Positions 1-11,500 of a stretch of DNA of 64,000 nucleotides are shown here, piece after piece (the stretch's first letter is position 1; each line of letters opens with the position of its first letter). Origin of the DNA: Sphaerolaimus hirsutus (lineage: Eukaryota > Nematoda > Chromadorea > Monhysterida > Sphaerolaimidae); assembly GCA_964036195.1 (NCBI GenBank), contig OZ038452.1, forward strand, positions 15,928,704-15,992,703. Reading direction: 5' to 3'. The notes under the pieces were generated by a model. It searched no databases. It saw nothing but the letters and a program-made list of their open reading frames with translations, and was not told the DNA's origin. The translations under genes and the position numbers were made by a program.

Positions 1-298
1 TCAAATGGTGTTGATTTCATTTCTGAATTACATTAGGGATTTGGAAACAATCTTGGTTACAGTGATTTCGCCCATGATGTGATAAGTTCTAGAATTTTGA
101 TAGGAATGAGATATTAAAAACGTGTGGGCTAAATCAATTATATTTTGTCATAAAAATCTTCCACTAAAATACGACAAAATCCAATTCCGACACGAGCTAC
201 CATCGTATTCATAAATCAACACATTTTGTCAGCGGTTTGTAACTGCGCGCCTCCTTCACCCGTGGCTGCAATTCAAGCAAATAAAACCATAATCGCAG
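1..298. other. Intronic sequence upstream of the first visible receptor exon
   Basis: AT-rich DNA with no supported exon. It ends in a CGCAG splice acceptor before position 299, so it is read as intron of the GPCR gene. The exons for transmembrane helices 1-4 must lie to the left of the window. Confidence 0.6.
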
Positions 299-2455
299 GT
301 GGGCCAAACTGTGCATCCGGTGTGCTGCAAACCATTCGGCGAGCCGGAGGAGATCGTGTACCAGCTGCAGTTCAGCGACATCGCCAAAGACACCGGCCTG
401 CTCACGTTCAACTTCTGGTCAGTGAGCACTTATTAAATCGCCACACTAAATTGCCATTATTTATCGGGTACCGTGGTATGACGAGTAGTGATGGAAAGTC
501 ATCGGGCACCGGTGCCCCGGTGCTGGGTACCGAAGGGGACCAGCACCGGTGCTGGTGCAGTGCCATCGTTTTGCCGATGCCCAAGGTGCCAGGTGCCATT
601 TTGATGCGATAGCACCGGCGCCGGTGCGGTGCCATTTTTTCCGGTGCCTTTTCCATCACTAATGATGAGCCGCGTTGAAAGCGCACAACATCATGTTAAG
701 CCAACATTGCAGGTTTTTCGGCGCAATAGGCAAGCTGTTGCCGTGCGCCGTGCTCATGGCGACCAGCACACTGTTGGTGTTCCGACTGCGGCATCTGCAC
801 GAGGAGCAGAAGCGTAAAATGACGTCGTCGAGCGCGACCATGGTGCAGCAGCACGCCGCCTTCCAACGGACCACCAAGATGATCATCGTCGTTGCTTGCA
901 TATTTTTGAGCGTGGAGTTTCCGCAGGCAAGTGCGCATGGGTCGACGTGATGTCCTTGTTGTAAACGAATGATGCACATAGCCACTATTTACGTTTCAGG
1001 GTCTGCTGAACCTGTGGGTTGCTATAGATCACTCGGTAGCCACGCGTCCGTTCTACTTACCGCTGTCAGACATGTTTGAACTTCTGACGGTGACCTACAG
1101 CTCAATCAACTGTGTTATATTTTGCTGCATGAACAGTCAGTTCAGGTGAGTGCATTGCATTGTGAGCCATTGAATTCAAAAATAAATAAACGAAATTATA
1201 GTCATCTGATGGCATTGACGCGAACTATCCCAAAACTTCCCCAGGCGCGTGATGGCCACGCGTCTGCGGCAATTCTGCCTGCGGGCGTACCCGTGCAACG
1301 ACTGCACGCCGTACGTCCGGAACAGCGACACGAGATCGGGCCGCGCGCGTAACCGCTTCCTAAAGTTCACCGCGCGGCACGAGCGCAAGCTGCAGGCGGC
1401 CGCCAATAGAAACGACGGCACGGCGGCGCCGACGACCACCACCAATAACAAAGCGTTGGGGAACGCTGCCAAAGGCGAGTGCCGGCCGCACGAGACCGGA
1501 CACGGGTCAGAGTCTGGGCGACAGGATCAGCCCTCACCGCGCGACAGACAGCCCAAGCAGTCGCTGTGCGCGCGGAAACTCGGCCAGAGTTTGCAGTCGC
1601 TCGACACGGCGCTGGAGATGAGGGCGCGCCAGCAGCGCGACCAAAACCCGTTAGTGCACTTCGGTCGGTCGCCGATCTGGGGCCAGTTCCGCAAGTGGAA
1701 AAGTTAAGAGTTAAAAGTTAAGAGTTGAGTAAAATGACAAATGGCAAGTTAAGAGTAAAGTTAAATGCTAAATGATGAGTTAAGAGACAAGAGTAAATTT
1801 AAGAGTAAAGTTAAATGACAAATGATTAGTTAAGAGATAAAAGTAAAGTTAAGAGTCAAGCAAGTGTATCCAAATTTTATTTTTTCGTATCCAGATCTTA
1901 TGTTTTTGTATCCAAATCTTTTTTTCGACATAAGATTTGGATACAAAAAATAAGATTTGGATACGAAAAAATAAGATTTGGATACACTTGCTTGACTCTT
2001 AACTTTACTCTTATCTCTTAACTAATCATTTGTCATTTAACTTAACTCTTGTCTCTTAACTCATCATTTATCATTTAACTTTACTCTTAACTTGCCATTT
2101 GTCATTTCGCTCAACTCTTATGTTTTAACTCTTAACTTGTCCACTTGCGGAACCGGCACCTGGTTAATTTAGCAATTCGTAAACTACGCCTTTCAGACGA
2201 ACACCCGGGGAACGGGACCGTTTGCTGCACTTCGGCAACAGAGATTTAATTAGTGCGCTGACCGCGCCGCTGCCGCGACACAAGACCCGATTGGTGAGCA
2301 ACGGCGTGTCGTACATCGACGGGTCGCTGTCGCAGCCGGAGCTGGACGAGCAGAACTTCAGTCTAGTCGAACATTATTCGGACATTGAGATGATAGATAG
2401 GACTGAGTCGGGAGAAGTTTCTTTGAGCAAGGACGGGTGCGATGCGCTGTTGTGA
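299..2455 (+). CDS. Neuropeptide GPCR, DMSR/sex-peptide-receptor-like, last five exons
   Basis: Rhodopsin-family receptor at the cell surface, 5' end missing. Phase-compatible exons are 299-417, 713-926, 1000-1145, 1245-1694 and 2197-2455. They total 1,188 nt: 395 codons plus stop, with no frame break. Exon 1 covers extracellular loop 2 and the start of TM5. Exon 2 covers TM5, a basic loop 3 and TM6 (KMIIVVACIFLSVEF). Exon 3 covers TM7 with SSINCVIFCCMNSQFR, the pattern of myosuppressin/FMRFamide (DMSR) and sex-peptide receptors, which lack a standard NPxxY. The last two exons encode a long Ser/Arg-rich cytoplasmic tail. The intron after 926 has a GC donor (CAG|GCAAGT). The donor of the fourth exon (AA|GTGGAA) lies inside the inverted repeat of a MITE starting at 1683. 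An alternative donor near 1675 (GGTCG|GTCGCC) is also in frame. The ligand cannot be told from sequence. Confidence 0.85.
486..661. mobile_element. hAT-type MITE in receptor intron
   Basis: A 176-bp element with inverted ends TAGTGATGGAAA / TTTCCATCACTA and a GC-rich interior of GGCACCGGTGCC-like palindromes. It is flanked by ATGACGAG (478-485) and ATGATGAG (662-669), an 8-bp target duplication with one mismatch, as hAT transposases make. It has no coding capacity and lies wholly in the first visible receptor intron. Confidence 0.75.
1683..2163. mobile_element. Introner-like foldback MITE, copy A
   Basis: The ends pair as CCAGTTCCGCAAGTGG and CCACTTGCGGAACCGG. The whole 480 bp folds on itself: arms of AAGTTAAGAGT repeats around a GTATCCAAATCTTA core with centre near 1930. 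Flanks are CTGGGG and CCTGGTT, matching the CCWGG target preference of the other copies. It starts within the fourth visible receptor exon. Using the GTGGAA donor in its left repeat and the next exon's acceptor at 2196 keeps the receptor in frame, so it now appears to form the 5' part of that intron. Its core matches copy F at 37799. Confidence 0.75.
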
Positions 2456-2498
2456 TATGAATATATTCCTAATAATATATACCTATAATATATATATA

Positions 2499-2953
2499 TA
2501 CCGTATTTCCTCGAAATACCCCCCGGGGGGTGATTGTTTCATAGTGGTCCCGAGAGGGGGGGGGTTAAACGAGGGGGGGGGGTATTTCGAGGGGGGGGGT
2601 GATTGTTTCACAAGAAAATTTTTGAAAACCAAGTACGAAATTGTCGTCTGAAACGTACGCAGACGTCGAAAAATGCAACAAAATCCGCCATTTATAAGGT
2701 TCTGTAGACTAATATTAGTATGTAGATGGTATGTACACTGTTCTAACGTGACACCGACATTGTTTTAACGTGTGTTCTGCAGTACACTGAACACAAACTA
2801 CAGTTATTGTCATGTACGTTCCCTTTACACTCAATTTGGGGGGGGGGGTATTTCGAGGGGGGGGGTGATTGTTTCATAGTGGTCTCGAGAGGGGGGGGGT
2901 CAAACGAGGGGGGGGGTATTTCAAGGGGGGGGGTATTTCGAGGAAATACGGTA
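2499..2953. mobile_element. TACCGTA-family MITE (GAAATACCCC subfamily)
   Basis: Non-coding element bounded by TACCGTATTTCCTCGAAATA and its inverse, just past the receptor stop codon. The subterminal G-runs (GGGGGGGTATTTCGAGG) are reiterated. Sister copies lie at 20148-20681, 31180-31559, 34890-35327, 42274-42466 and (partial) 60000-60123. The receptor poly(A) site is not obvious and may lie inside or beyond this element. Confidence 0.75.
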
Positions 2954-3973
2954 TGTATACTTATATAAAAATCTACCGAAAACCTCGAATGAGTTCCCGC
3001 GGAAGCTTTTGTTTTTGTCAGATGTTTTTGACCGGGGAGTGATCCAAGGTTTGAGTTATTGTTTCACCAAGATTTTCAGAAACAATTTGCAACTAGGTAA
3101 TTCATTCTCAAAATGTGTTTTCTTTAATAAATTATTCAAGTATTGAGTACTTGAATTCAACTATTATTCATGCATTGTCCATCCCAGAGAGGGAGTTTTT
3201 CCAGGAAGCCTTTTTCCCCATATGATCGCAAGGGGGCTGGGGGAGTGTCTCAATGCCTTATTCAAGGATTTGTGGTGTGGATTTACGTATGGCATGTTTT
3301 TCTATACACGATGCAGGAAATCAAGCTGACTATTGACCGTTGAAGAGATTATAAAAATATCGAACCTTTGTAATGAATGTTATCCTTCGCAGTCCGCGGA
3401 CCGCATGCTATGCTCTGTTCTAAAGGAAACACAACATCATGGCACCATCGTTAGTAAAATGAAAATTGATCCACAAAAAACGTTTCAGGGAATAAACTTT
3501 TCTTTTTTTTACGTGACACCGCCTTTTTCTCTTTAAATTTTTTTTCTTTTTGTGAAAAGTATGTGCTTAAATATTTTTCTGCTCATGCATTATCGAGTAA
3601 GACATAGGTATAAAAGGTAATGTTGGATACATATTTACCTTGCGGTCCGCTGAGTTTATCTGATCTCAACAACTACCCATTCATGTAGTGTGCAAATCAC
3701 AAAGTACACTACTAGTCCAATAATTTCCCTGGGAATTATTTTTACGTCAGACTGTCTTGAGTGGGGAAGTATTCAATAGGGGAATTGTTCAAAGGGGATT
3801 TGAAGGGGAAGGGGGGGGATTTTTTTGCAAATTTTCAAGACTGTTTCTATCAATTCATTTCACGAAAGATACGATCCTTTCATTATCATATGACTAAAGT
3901 TCATATTCATCGGCATCAGTGGGGGAAGCTATTTGTCGTCACACGTGACAGTGTAAACGCAGCCTAAGTGAAT
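2954..3973. other. Gene-free stretch with repeat fragments
   Basis: No supported gene. 3365-3480 holds a repeat (CCGCGGACCGCATGCTATG then an ATCATGGCACCATC segment) that recurs at 30413-30470 and, inverted, near 51740-51795. 3725-3830 holds a broken piece of the TACCGTA group (GAATTATTTTTACGTCAGAC). Confidence 0.6.
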
Positions 3974-4373
3974 TACCGTATTTCTTCTAATAGAAGGGCG
4001 CCCTTCTATTTTATTCGTCAACTTTTTTATCCGCCCTTCTATTGTAGTCCGCCCTTCTATTTTTATCGTCAACTTTTCAGCCAATATTTTTCACGTTGCC
4101 AAGGATTTTCAAAGTGTTACGTCACAGACAGTGCATAAAATGACGATACAGAGTTCATTCAACAATCGATGTTTAAATAGCACAAAATCAATGCACCACA
4201 GCCATAAATAAAATCACAGCGCCTGCGTATATTTTCTATGCATTTGGCAAAATTCCAGCACTTTGTGTACCTTCTAGTGGAGACCGCTCTTCTATTTATT
4301 TCGTGGCCCAAATTAAGTCAAAAAAGTGTACCTTCTATTGGAGACCCGCCCTTCTATTAGAAGAAATACGGTA
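3974..4373. mobile_element. TACCGTA-family MITE (CTTCTA subfamily)
   Basis: Ends TACCGTATTTCTTCTAATAG / inverse, with subterminal CGCCCTTCTATT repeats, 400 bp, non-coding. Same seven terminal bases as the other TACCGTA elements, but the next 15 bp differ, marking a separate subfamily. Confidence 0.75.
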
Positions 4374-4791
4374 ATTGCAGTGTGATCGGGTGACGTGACG
4401 ACACGACAGCTAAAATAGTCGCACCCTGTAAATTTATTAATTGATTGTGTTGGTCAACAATTGGTTCTCCATGTCCATAGTGTGTCCATGACATATTTTA
4501 CATAGGTATTTTGTAAGTCGATGTAAAATAAATTCATTTTATTCGCGGGAAAACAGAAATATGTACAGCTTATTTCGAGAAATAGTATCTAAAAACGTAC
4601 ATCCGAACGATATCAAAAGTAATGAAATCAAGGTGATTGTTTGAGGCTTAATCCGACCGCAAAACACGCGATTGGCACTCCGTCTAAATATTTAAATAAC
4701 TACCTATGTATATACCTTATTTACAATATAGCTGTCCACCATATGTAAAATACCAGTATGTTCACCACATATTTACATCCAAGAACAACCT
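4374..4791. other. AT-rich intergenic spacer
   Basis: No coding or repeat structure recognised. It lies beyond the 3' end of the NACHT-WD40 gene. Confidence 0.5.
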
Positions 4792-5019
4792 CAATGGCGC
4801 TACGCACACTGAAGCCGAAATATTCGGCATACGCACGTTTTTGACAAATGCCGAATTAAATGCTGAATAGAAAAAAACTTGCTGAACTCAAATCATCCGT
4901 ACTCTTGAAAATTAGGCGGTTTGTCAATTCAGCATGTATTTCAGCATTCAAAAGATGCGTACACTTTTTCATGCGGAAACATTCAGCAATAGGATAAAAT
5001 CTCAAATGCTGAAATGCAA

Positions 5020-5516
5020 AGATAAACGAGGATTGGTTTTTGAGATCTCGGGATCGGATCGGGATTGACCTTTTGGTATCGGGATCGGGATTGGTTTTTG
5101 AGATTTCGGGATCGGGATTGACCTTTCGGGATCGGGATTGGCATTTTTCGGGATCGGTAATGGCATTTTTGAAAACATTCTAATATACACGTTTTTTGCC
5201 AATGTTTTCACAAAACAGGCTCAAAAACACGTCTGGATGCCAGAAAAGAGGCATAAAATGGACATTGGTTAAAATTTATTAATGCAAAAAGGGCATTTAA
5301 TGAGGTTGACCAAATTTTCTGGGATCGGGATCGGGATTGTATAAATTTTTTCGGGATCGGGATTGTGATTTTGAAAGTTTCTGGATCGGGATCGGGATTG
5401 GCTTTTGAGATTTCGGGATCGGGATCAGGATTGAGGTTTCAGGATCGGGATCGGGACCACCAAATCCCGAAATGTTTTAGGATCGGGATCGGGATTCCGT
5501 TTCGACCCTAGTGCCA
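5020..5516. mobile_element. GGGATCGGGATTGG-repeat MITE, left end lost
   Basis: A long run of degenerate GGGATCGGGATTGG units ends at 5516 in CGTTTCGACCCTAG, a decayed form of the CGTTTGAACCCTA terminus seen at 7863. No matching left terminus is found. Reading frames here are products of the repeat. Confidence 0.6.
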
Positions 5517-5651
5517 ACCCTATCCAATATACATAATCACTATTGTCTATTGACCGAAGTTGATGCTGTACAGAGAATGTAACTAATTATATCTTGTCAT
5601 AAAGTTGACATCAAAAATTGTCATCAATTATATCTTGTCACACACACTAGT

Positions 5652-6130
5652 CAGGGGTAGGAAAGGGGGGGTCCCCCCCCCCAAATCGCCCAGCTATCTA
5701 TCTATTCCAGAGGCCGCTCAGCTATCTATCTATCCCGGAGGCAAAATTTTGGGCTACTATCCCCTAAACCCCTTCCCCCAATCGGCCAGCTATCTACCTA
5801 TCTGGAGCGATTTTTGGGAAACTATACCCTAATTTTCGCTCAAAATCGCTATTTTCATACCTATATATAGATTTTCACCTCCAAAATCACTAGTTCGTGC
5901 ATCTAACTGCCTATTTTGAGCTATTTTTAGTACTATATGTCCTTATATACCCATTTTTAGCCATTTTTCACCTACTTTCAGCAATTTTTCTCCTTTTCCT
6001 CCCTTCTATGCCTATATATTGAGCCCCTGCAAACCCCCCCCCCAGAAAAATTTTCAGCTATCTATCCCTCCGGAGGAGTGATTTGCTATCTATCCAACAC
6101 CCAGGAGGGCCGAAAACTAGAATACCCCTG
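5652..6130. mobile_element. hAT-type MITE, CAGGGGTA family
   Basis: Starts CAGGGGTAGG and ends TACCCCTG, flanked on both sides by the exact 8-bp repeat ACACTAGT (5644-5651 and 6131-6138). The interior has CTATCTATC tracts and poly-C runs. Relatives: 33270-33427, 60330-60715, 62030-62690 and 63703-63780. Non-coding. Confidence 0.8.
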
Positions 6131-6712
6131 ACACTAGTTGACATCAAAAATTGTGTCAACTAAATTTTGGATAATTATTGGTTTTACTTGGCAGCAGGTT
6201 TGGCAAAATCTCAGGAAAAAAAAATCAAATACAATTTTTATACAATTTTAGTAAAAAGAATTTCACAAAAACTAATCCTGGTCACAAAGAATAAAAAATA
6301 AAAATAAAATAATAATAAAATAATAATAAAATGGAAAATTGAAGAATAAAAAAATAAAAATAAAATGGAAAATTGAAGAAAAAATAAAAATAAAATATAA
6401 TTTATTTACAATTTTACTGCAGTTTCAGTAAAAATAATTTTACTAAAACCAACCCTGCTTGGCAGACGCTACAGTGTATGCACAACTTCATGTGTGCAGT
6501 GGCAAAAAGGATGAAAATTGGGGTTAAGGGTGACTTCTAGTGAAAATTATGGTCATCGTTTTCAAAAATACCTACTTTTACATTTTCCCATGGAAATAAA
6601 AGTAAAAAATTCTACTATACGTTTTCTGCACTCAGGAGTGACTAAAAATGAATATTTTACATTAACTTTGAAAACATTGATTACTTTCAACAATCTGGTT
6701 TGCAGGCATGCT

Positions 6713-7284
6713 TAGGGTGACAAATTTCCGTTTCCGTTTTCTGCAGGCAAATTTTTTCCATTTTCCATTCCATTTTCCGGTAATTGAATTAATTTTTCCG
6801 TTTTCCGTTCCGTTTTCCGACTACAAAATTTTTTTCCATTTCCGTTCCTGTTTTTCTGGCTAATTATCCCTTTTCTGGCTAAATTTTCAGTTTTTCTGCC
6901 TTTTTCCGGCTGAATTTTCAGTTTTTCAGGCTGAATTTTCAGTTTTTCCGCCTTTTTCCCGTTTTCAGGCTCAATTTTCAGTTTTTCAGCCTCATATTCC
7001 CCTTTTCTGGCTCAATTGTCTGTTTTCTGTTTCAGCCAAACTGGTAAACATGCATGCAGGTTTTCAATTATGTGACTTTTTCCATTTTCCATCAAAATTT
7101 CAGCAATTTTTAGCATTTCCAGGAAATTTCCACAATTTTTTTTGTTTTCTGGCAAAATTTCATTTTTCCATTTCCAGTTTTCCGGCCTTGTTTTCCTTGT
7201 TGCTGAAATTTTATTTCCGTTTTCTGGCAAGTGCAAAAAAATTTCCGTTTCCATTTTCCATAACAAAATTTTTTTGACACCCTA
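6713..7284. mobile_element. hAT-type MITE, TAGGGTGTCAAA family
   Basis: Bounded by TAGGGTGACAAAT and TTTTGACACCCTA, with GGCATGCT and GGCACGCG flanks (6 of 8 identical). The interior repeats TTTTCCGTTTTC and similar words. Sister copies are at 29886-30000 and 51911-52484. Confidence 0.8.
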
Positions 7285-7328
7285 GGCACGCGCTGTTCCA
7301 ATGTTTATCATTACTATTCGCTCATGTA

Positions 7329-7863
7329 TAGGGTTCAAACGGGATCCCGATCCCGGATCCCGTGAAATTCCGGGATTTACCAGTCCCGATCCCGATCCTG
7401 AAACCCCAATCCTGATCCCGATCCCGAAATCTCAAAAATACCAATCCCGATCCCGAAAGTTTTCAAATCCCGATCCCGAGAAACTCCCAAGTCCGGGATC
7501 CCGATCCCGGAAAAATTAGTGGAAATTATAAAAAGTGAAATAATGACGTTTTTGCATGCAAAAAAGTGGATGCAAACCCCCAGCGTCAATTTTATGCCAC
7601 TTTTCTGGCATCCAACAGTGTTTTGAGACCTTTATGAACAACTGTGAATGCCAGAAAAATGGCCAAAATTTATATCCCTAGAACCCAATCCCGATCCCGG
7701 AAAAATGCCTATCCCAATCCCGATCCCGTGACCCCAATCCCGGCCAATCCCGATCCCGAAATCTCAAATTACCAATCCCGATCCCGATCCCGATCCCGAA
7801 ATCTCAAAAAGTGAATCCCGATCCCGATCCTGATCCCGAAAAGTCAATCCCGTTTGAACCCTA
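7329..7863. mobile_element. hAT-type MITE, TAGGGTTCAAACGGGATCCC family
   Basis: TAGGGTTCAAACGGGATCCC at the left pairs with its inverse at the right. Exact 8-bp duplications CTCATGTA lie at 7321-7328 and 7864-7871. The interior is an array of ATCCCGATCCCG words. A related copy is at 26490-26799. Confidence 0.85.
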
Positions 7864-8428
7864 CTCATGTACACACATTGCCCAAATTCCCAAAATGGTT
7901 CGTACGTTTTTTCTGTTTACACACTGTTGAACTGTGCTGAACTACAATATCTCAAGAATGAGCAGTTTTTAAAAAAAATTTATGGTCTTCATTTTTGAAG
8001 ATCATGTTCATACATGTTCATAAAAAATGTTTCATGAAGATGTATGAAAAACTAGATGAGATCTGGATCATTTCACAGCAGTAGATTTTCTGCCAATTGC
8101 TGAACTGGTTTGCTGAAATGAAAGTGTCCGGATACAATTTTTTCACAAGATGCTGAAATGTTAAATTCAGCATATGACCAAAAATTCTGGAAAATCATCT
8201 AAATCCGTCCGAATTTGTCCGAATTCGTACGGTTGCTGAATGTCTGGACCCAAAAATGCTGGTCTAAAACCGTCCGAACAGCATTTTTTTAGTTCGGATT
8301 CGGCAGATGAAAACGTGCGTATGCCGAATATTTCGGCTTCAGTGTGCGTAGCGCCATTGTGACAAAGTTCAGAAACGAGACGTATTTATTTAACGTATTT
8401 TATCGAAATACTCCCAGTCCCAAGGTGG

Positions 8429-8434
8429 TTTATT
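8429..8434 (-). terminator. Probable poly(A) signal of the NACHT-WD40 gene
   Basis: AATAAA on the minus strand, about 140 nt past the stop codon at 8569 and just before the foldback element ending at 8359. A sensible 3' end for the 31-exon gene. Confidence 0.5.
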
Positions 8435-8568
8435 TTTTAGAGTACACGTGTCGGTCCGCACGTGTCGGTCATTTTCAGTCAGGAGCTTCAGAGCGGCGTA
8501 GTACATATATAGCGAGCGCATGTGTATGATTTACTTCACTGTTCACATTCACTGCCCATATCAGAGAT

Positions 8569-11500
8569 TCAGAGTATGGCGCACACGCTGGCGGACCGAG
8601 CGTTCGCGTTGGGCAGCACGGGCGCCAGGTACTTTGTGTTCTCACCCGCGCCCACGGTGGCCATGTCGGCGTTGATGCTGAGCCGCGACCGCGACCGGTC
8701 GATCTTGTCGAAGGTGCGCGCCGCCGGCCGATGGCCCGCCCCCGAGCCAGCCTGCCCACGCATCGACTCGCGACCGTTCCCACCTGTGTTCCGTTCACTG
8801 GTAGCTCATTTTTATTGGTATCGGAATAAAGCAATTGAGGTGGCAATCTCAAAATATTTTTATGCAAGAACTAAGAAAGGAGAAAGTCGGGTGAAACGTG
8901 CTTTGATACTTTTTGCGGGCTGGCTTTACCAAATTGTTCCACTTTCGGACTTAACAACTTTAAGAAGTTTTTAGAATGTTTTTAGAATTTTTTTCACTAA
9001 AATCTTGCATTTTCGGAATTTCTCCGAGTTTGAATGGTTTCAATGTTTGTTGGCCTTCCGAGCTAGGCGTCACCGCAGATTTGCACATTTTTGTCCTGCT
9101 GTAACCGATAAATCCATGTGAAATTGACGTTTTTAACGGCGTTCTCGCTTTTTCAACCGAAAAATTCGAAACTATTTAAAGATCCTTGTCTAGTGGTGAA
9201 ATTAAAAAAAGTTTTCGAATTTCTTTTTGTTTGCCATCGTTCCCGAATGCTTCAGTCAACCAGAATAGCGCACCCTTGTCCAGTTGATGGGCGACGGCTG
9301 TGGTTCCCGAGGGAGGAGCGCCAGTAGAAGCGGTCGACGTGACGCAGATGCCCGCGTGCTCGTGTCTGCCGCCCGACACGTTGCCGCCGCGCGCCGTCAG
9401 CGTGCCGTGCCCGCTGCTCGCCGAGCTGCCTGCGCGTGGTAATTAGCACCGTTGGACCGATTTCACATCAATTAGTTTTAAGACGTTTCTTTGTTTGTAG
9501 CAAGGACGGGCAACGAAAACCAAAATTTCAATGCAAACGAAGAAGTAAAAACGGGCAATACTACACCGAAACGCACAAATTAATGAACCAAACCAGCAGA
9601 TTACTCAAATTAAACCGATGTCGCAGAGAAGGAAATCTGAACGATCACAACGTGCTGGCGTTGACATTATCTACTCAATACCCGTGTACCATACGCATAA
9701 CGCACATATAGGGTTGGCCGATGTTTTTTTAAACGTTTTTTAAAAAAACAACGTTTTTTTATTTAAAAAACTTGACGTCCGAAATGTTTTTTTTTTTTTA
9801 AAAAAACATCGACCGAAATTTTTAGTACTAAGCACTAGGTATTTTGCAAAATTTTTGCGCGCAAGCGCGCAATTTCACACACAAATTGACATTGGTGGTT
9901 GTTTTCATTGGTTTTGTGGCATTTTTAGTATCAAAGTATCCATTTCTATGTGCTACCATGGGTTAATAAGCCGTCATATGCTGCTGTACTATATAATATT
10001 GAGGTAATATGCTTCCATGTACCTCCACAGTGTGTAACTTCACTCCCAAAGTAACAAGCTCCTTTTATAACCTTGTTTGATCACCATTCCGTGCCAAACT
10101 TTACCTGAAGTCACAAACATTCGACTATAAGGCGATATACGAACGATATGTCGATGAAAAATGGATATTTTTGACACAAATCACCACTTATAATGCTATC
10201 CCATGGCTCCACAGCCATTATATGGTCATATATAACATCACAGAGTATTGCCACTGTCTGATATACCTACATATGTTGACACAAGGTCGGTTGTGTTGTT
10301 GACACACACATATGTTGGTTGCAATCAAGGTGAAAAAAGAAAAACCGAGGAGGTGCGCATGAGAGGAAAGAGGTATTAAAAAGGTAATCGGAACTGTAGG
10401 AGCGTGTGGTGCGGCTGGATTTGCCCTTGAATGGGCCGCCACCGACCCTCGCTGTATTTTTAGAGAGTTTTTGGGCCGAAAAACGCTCTGCAAGACAGGA
10501 CTGACGCCGTGAAGTGAGTCCTGGCAGAGTGCCAAGGCCCAATGTATGACGTCAGCGAATGGCGTCGGCCACTTATTTTTGTTACGTTGACCATAATCGT
10601 AACATTTGGCAACCTGCCAGATGCAATCGATAATGGGCATCTAGCGAACTTACGTGGCTGTAATTATACGTACAATGCCGAGCTCGACTACGGAAGATCT
10701 CGGTGGGATCGCGGTGCTAAATCTTGGCACCGGGGCATACGGTTACACGTTATAAATATAACGTTATGTATGCAATGGATAACCTCGGTGCGGTTTGATA
10801 CTGATACTGGGTTGTATTCATTGGAAAAAAATGCGTATCGATTTACGAGTGAAAAGAAAGGCGGTGGTATAATTCCATTCCGGTTATACGAAAAGAAAAA
10901 TCGGAAGGTGGCTAACACAGAAAGTTACTGTGCGGGCACGTCGACGCTGTGCGTTTCGGTTGGAAACGGATCGGCGGGTTGCGGTCGGAAACGCGCGAAT
11001 TGGAAACGCGTCGGGTTTTCGAGGTGCGTTTGCGAGCGTTTAAAAGCGTGGGCTCAGAGGGCTGTTGAGCATAATTGTCAACCGTTCAACGAGAACACGC
11101 AGGTTTTTTTAATTCAGAGATGGCGTCTGACGGAAGTGAGCTGCTGTTGGAGCAAGAAGAAAACTCCGCAGACTCGTCGCAAGACCCGTTGGATAGCTCG
11201 TCAGTGGCGGAAACGGCTGGCGTGTCGCGCAGGCGGACTCGAAGCGCAACGCGCGGACCGCGCGAGTACAAGGCGAAGAAAACCCCGAAGCCAGTCAGAG
11301 ATACGGTACGTTGGGACCAGGGACACTGTGGGTTTGAAGGGGGGCACTTTTCTGTGCTTCTCATGCAGACCGCAGTTTTTGAACGTTTTTGTGCTGGATT
11401 GGGTTCTAGCGGGAAAATACGGTAGGACATGTATAATACAGCATGTAGGAAACGTGATAGAGCATTCGTTGTTTATGCCCAGAACTGAACCGATAAAAGT

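Larger units (their letters stand above)
4792..8359. mobile_element. 3.6-kb foldback element hosting four nested insertions
   Basis: Inverted ends of about 50 bp (CAATGGCGCTACGCACACTG at 4792; inverse ending 8359) bracket an AT-rich, non-coding interior. The GGCGCTACGCACACT terminus belongs to the same family as the elements at 24243, 27398, 28818, 56025 and 57340. Four different hAT-type MITEs sit inside it, so it is the oldest layer here. Removing them leaves roughly 1.5 kb. Confidence 0.7.

Noticed and set aside
9709-9800. Telomere-like or terminator-like T/A runs and TAGGG words
   Set aside because: Single TAGGG words are hAT-type termini with matching inverse ends and 8-bp duplications, not tandem telomere repeats.
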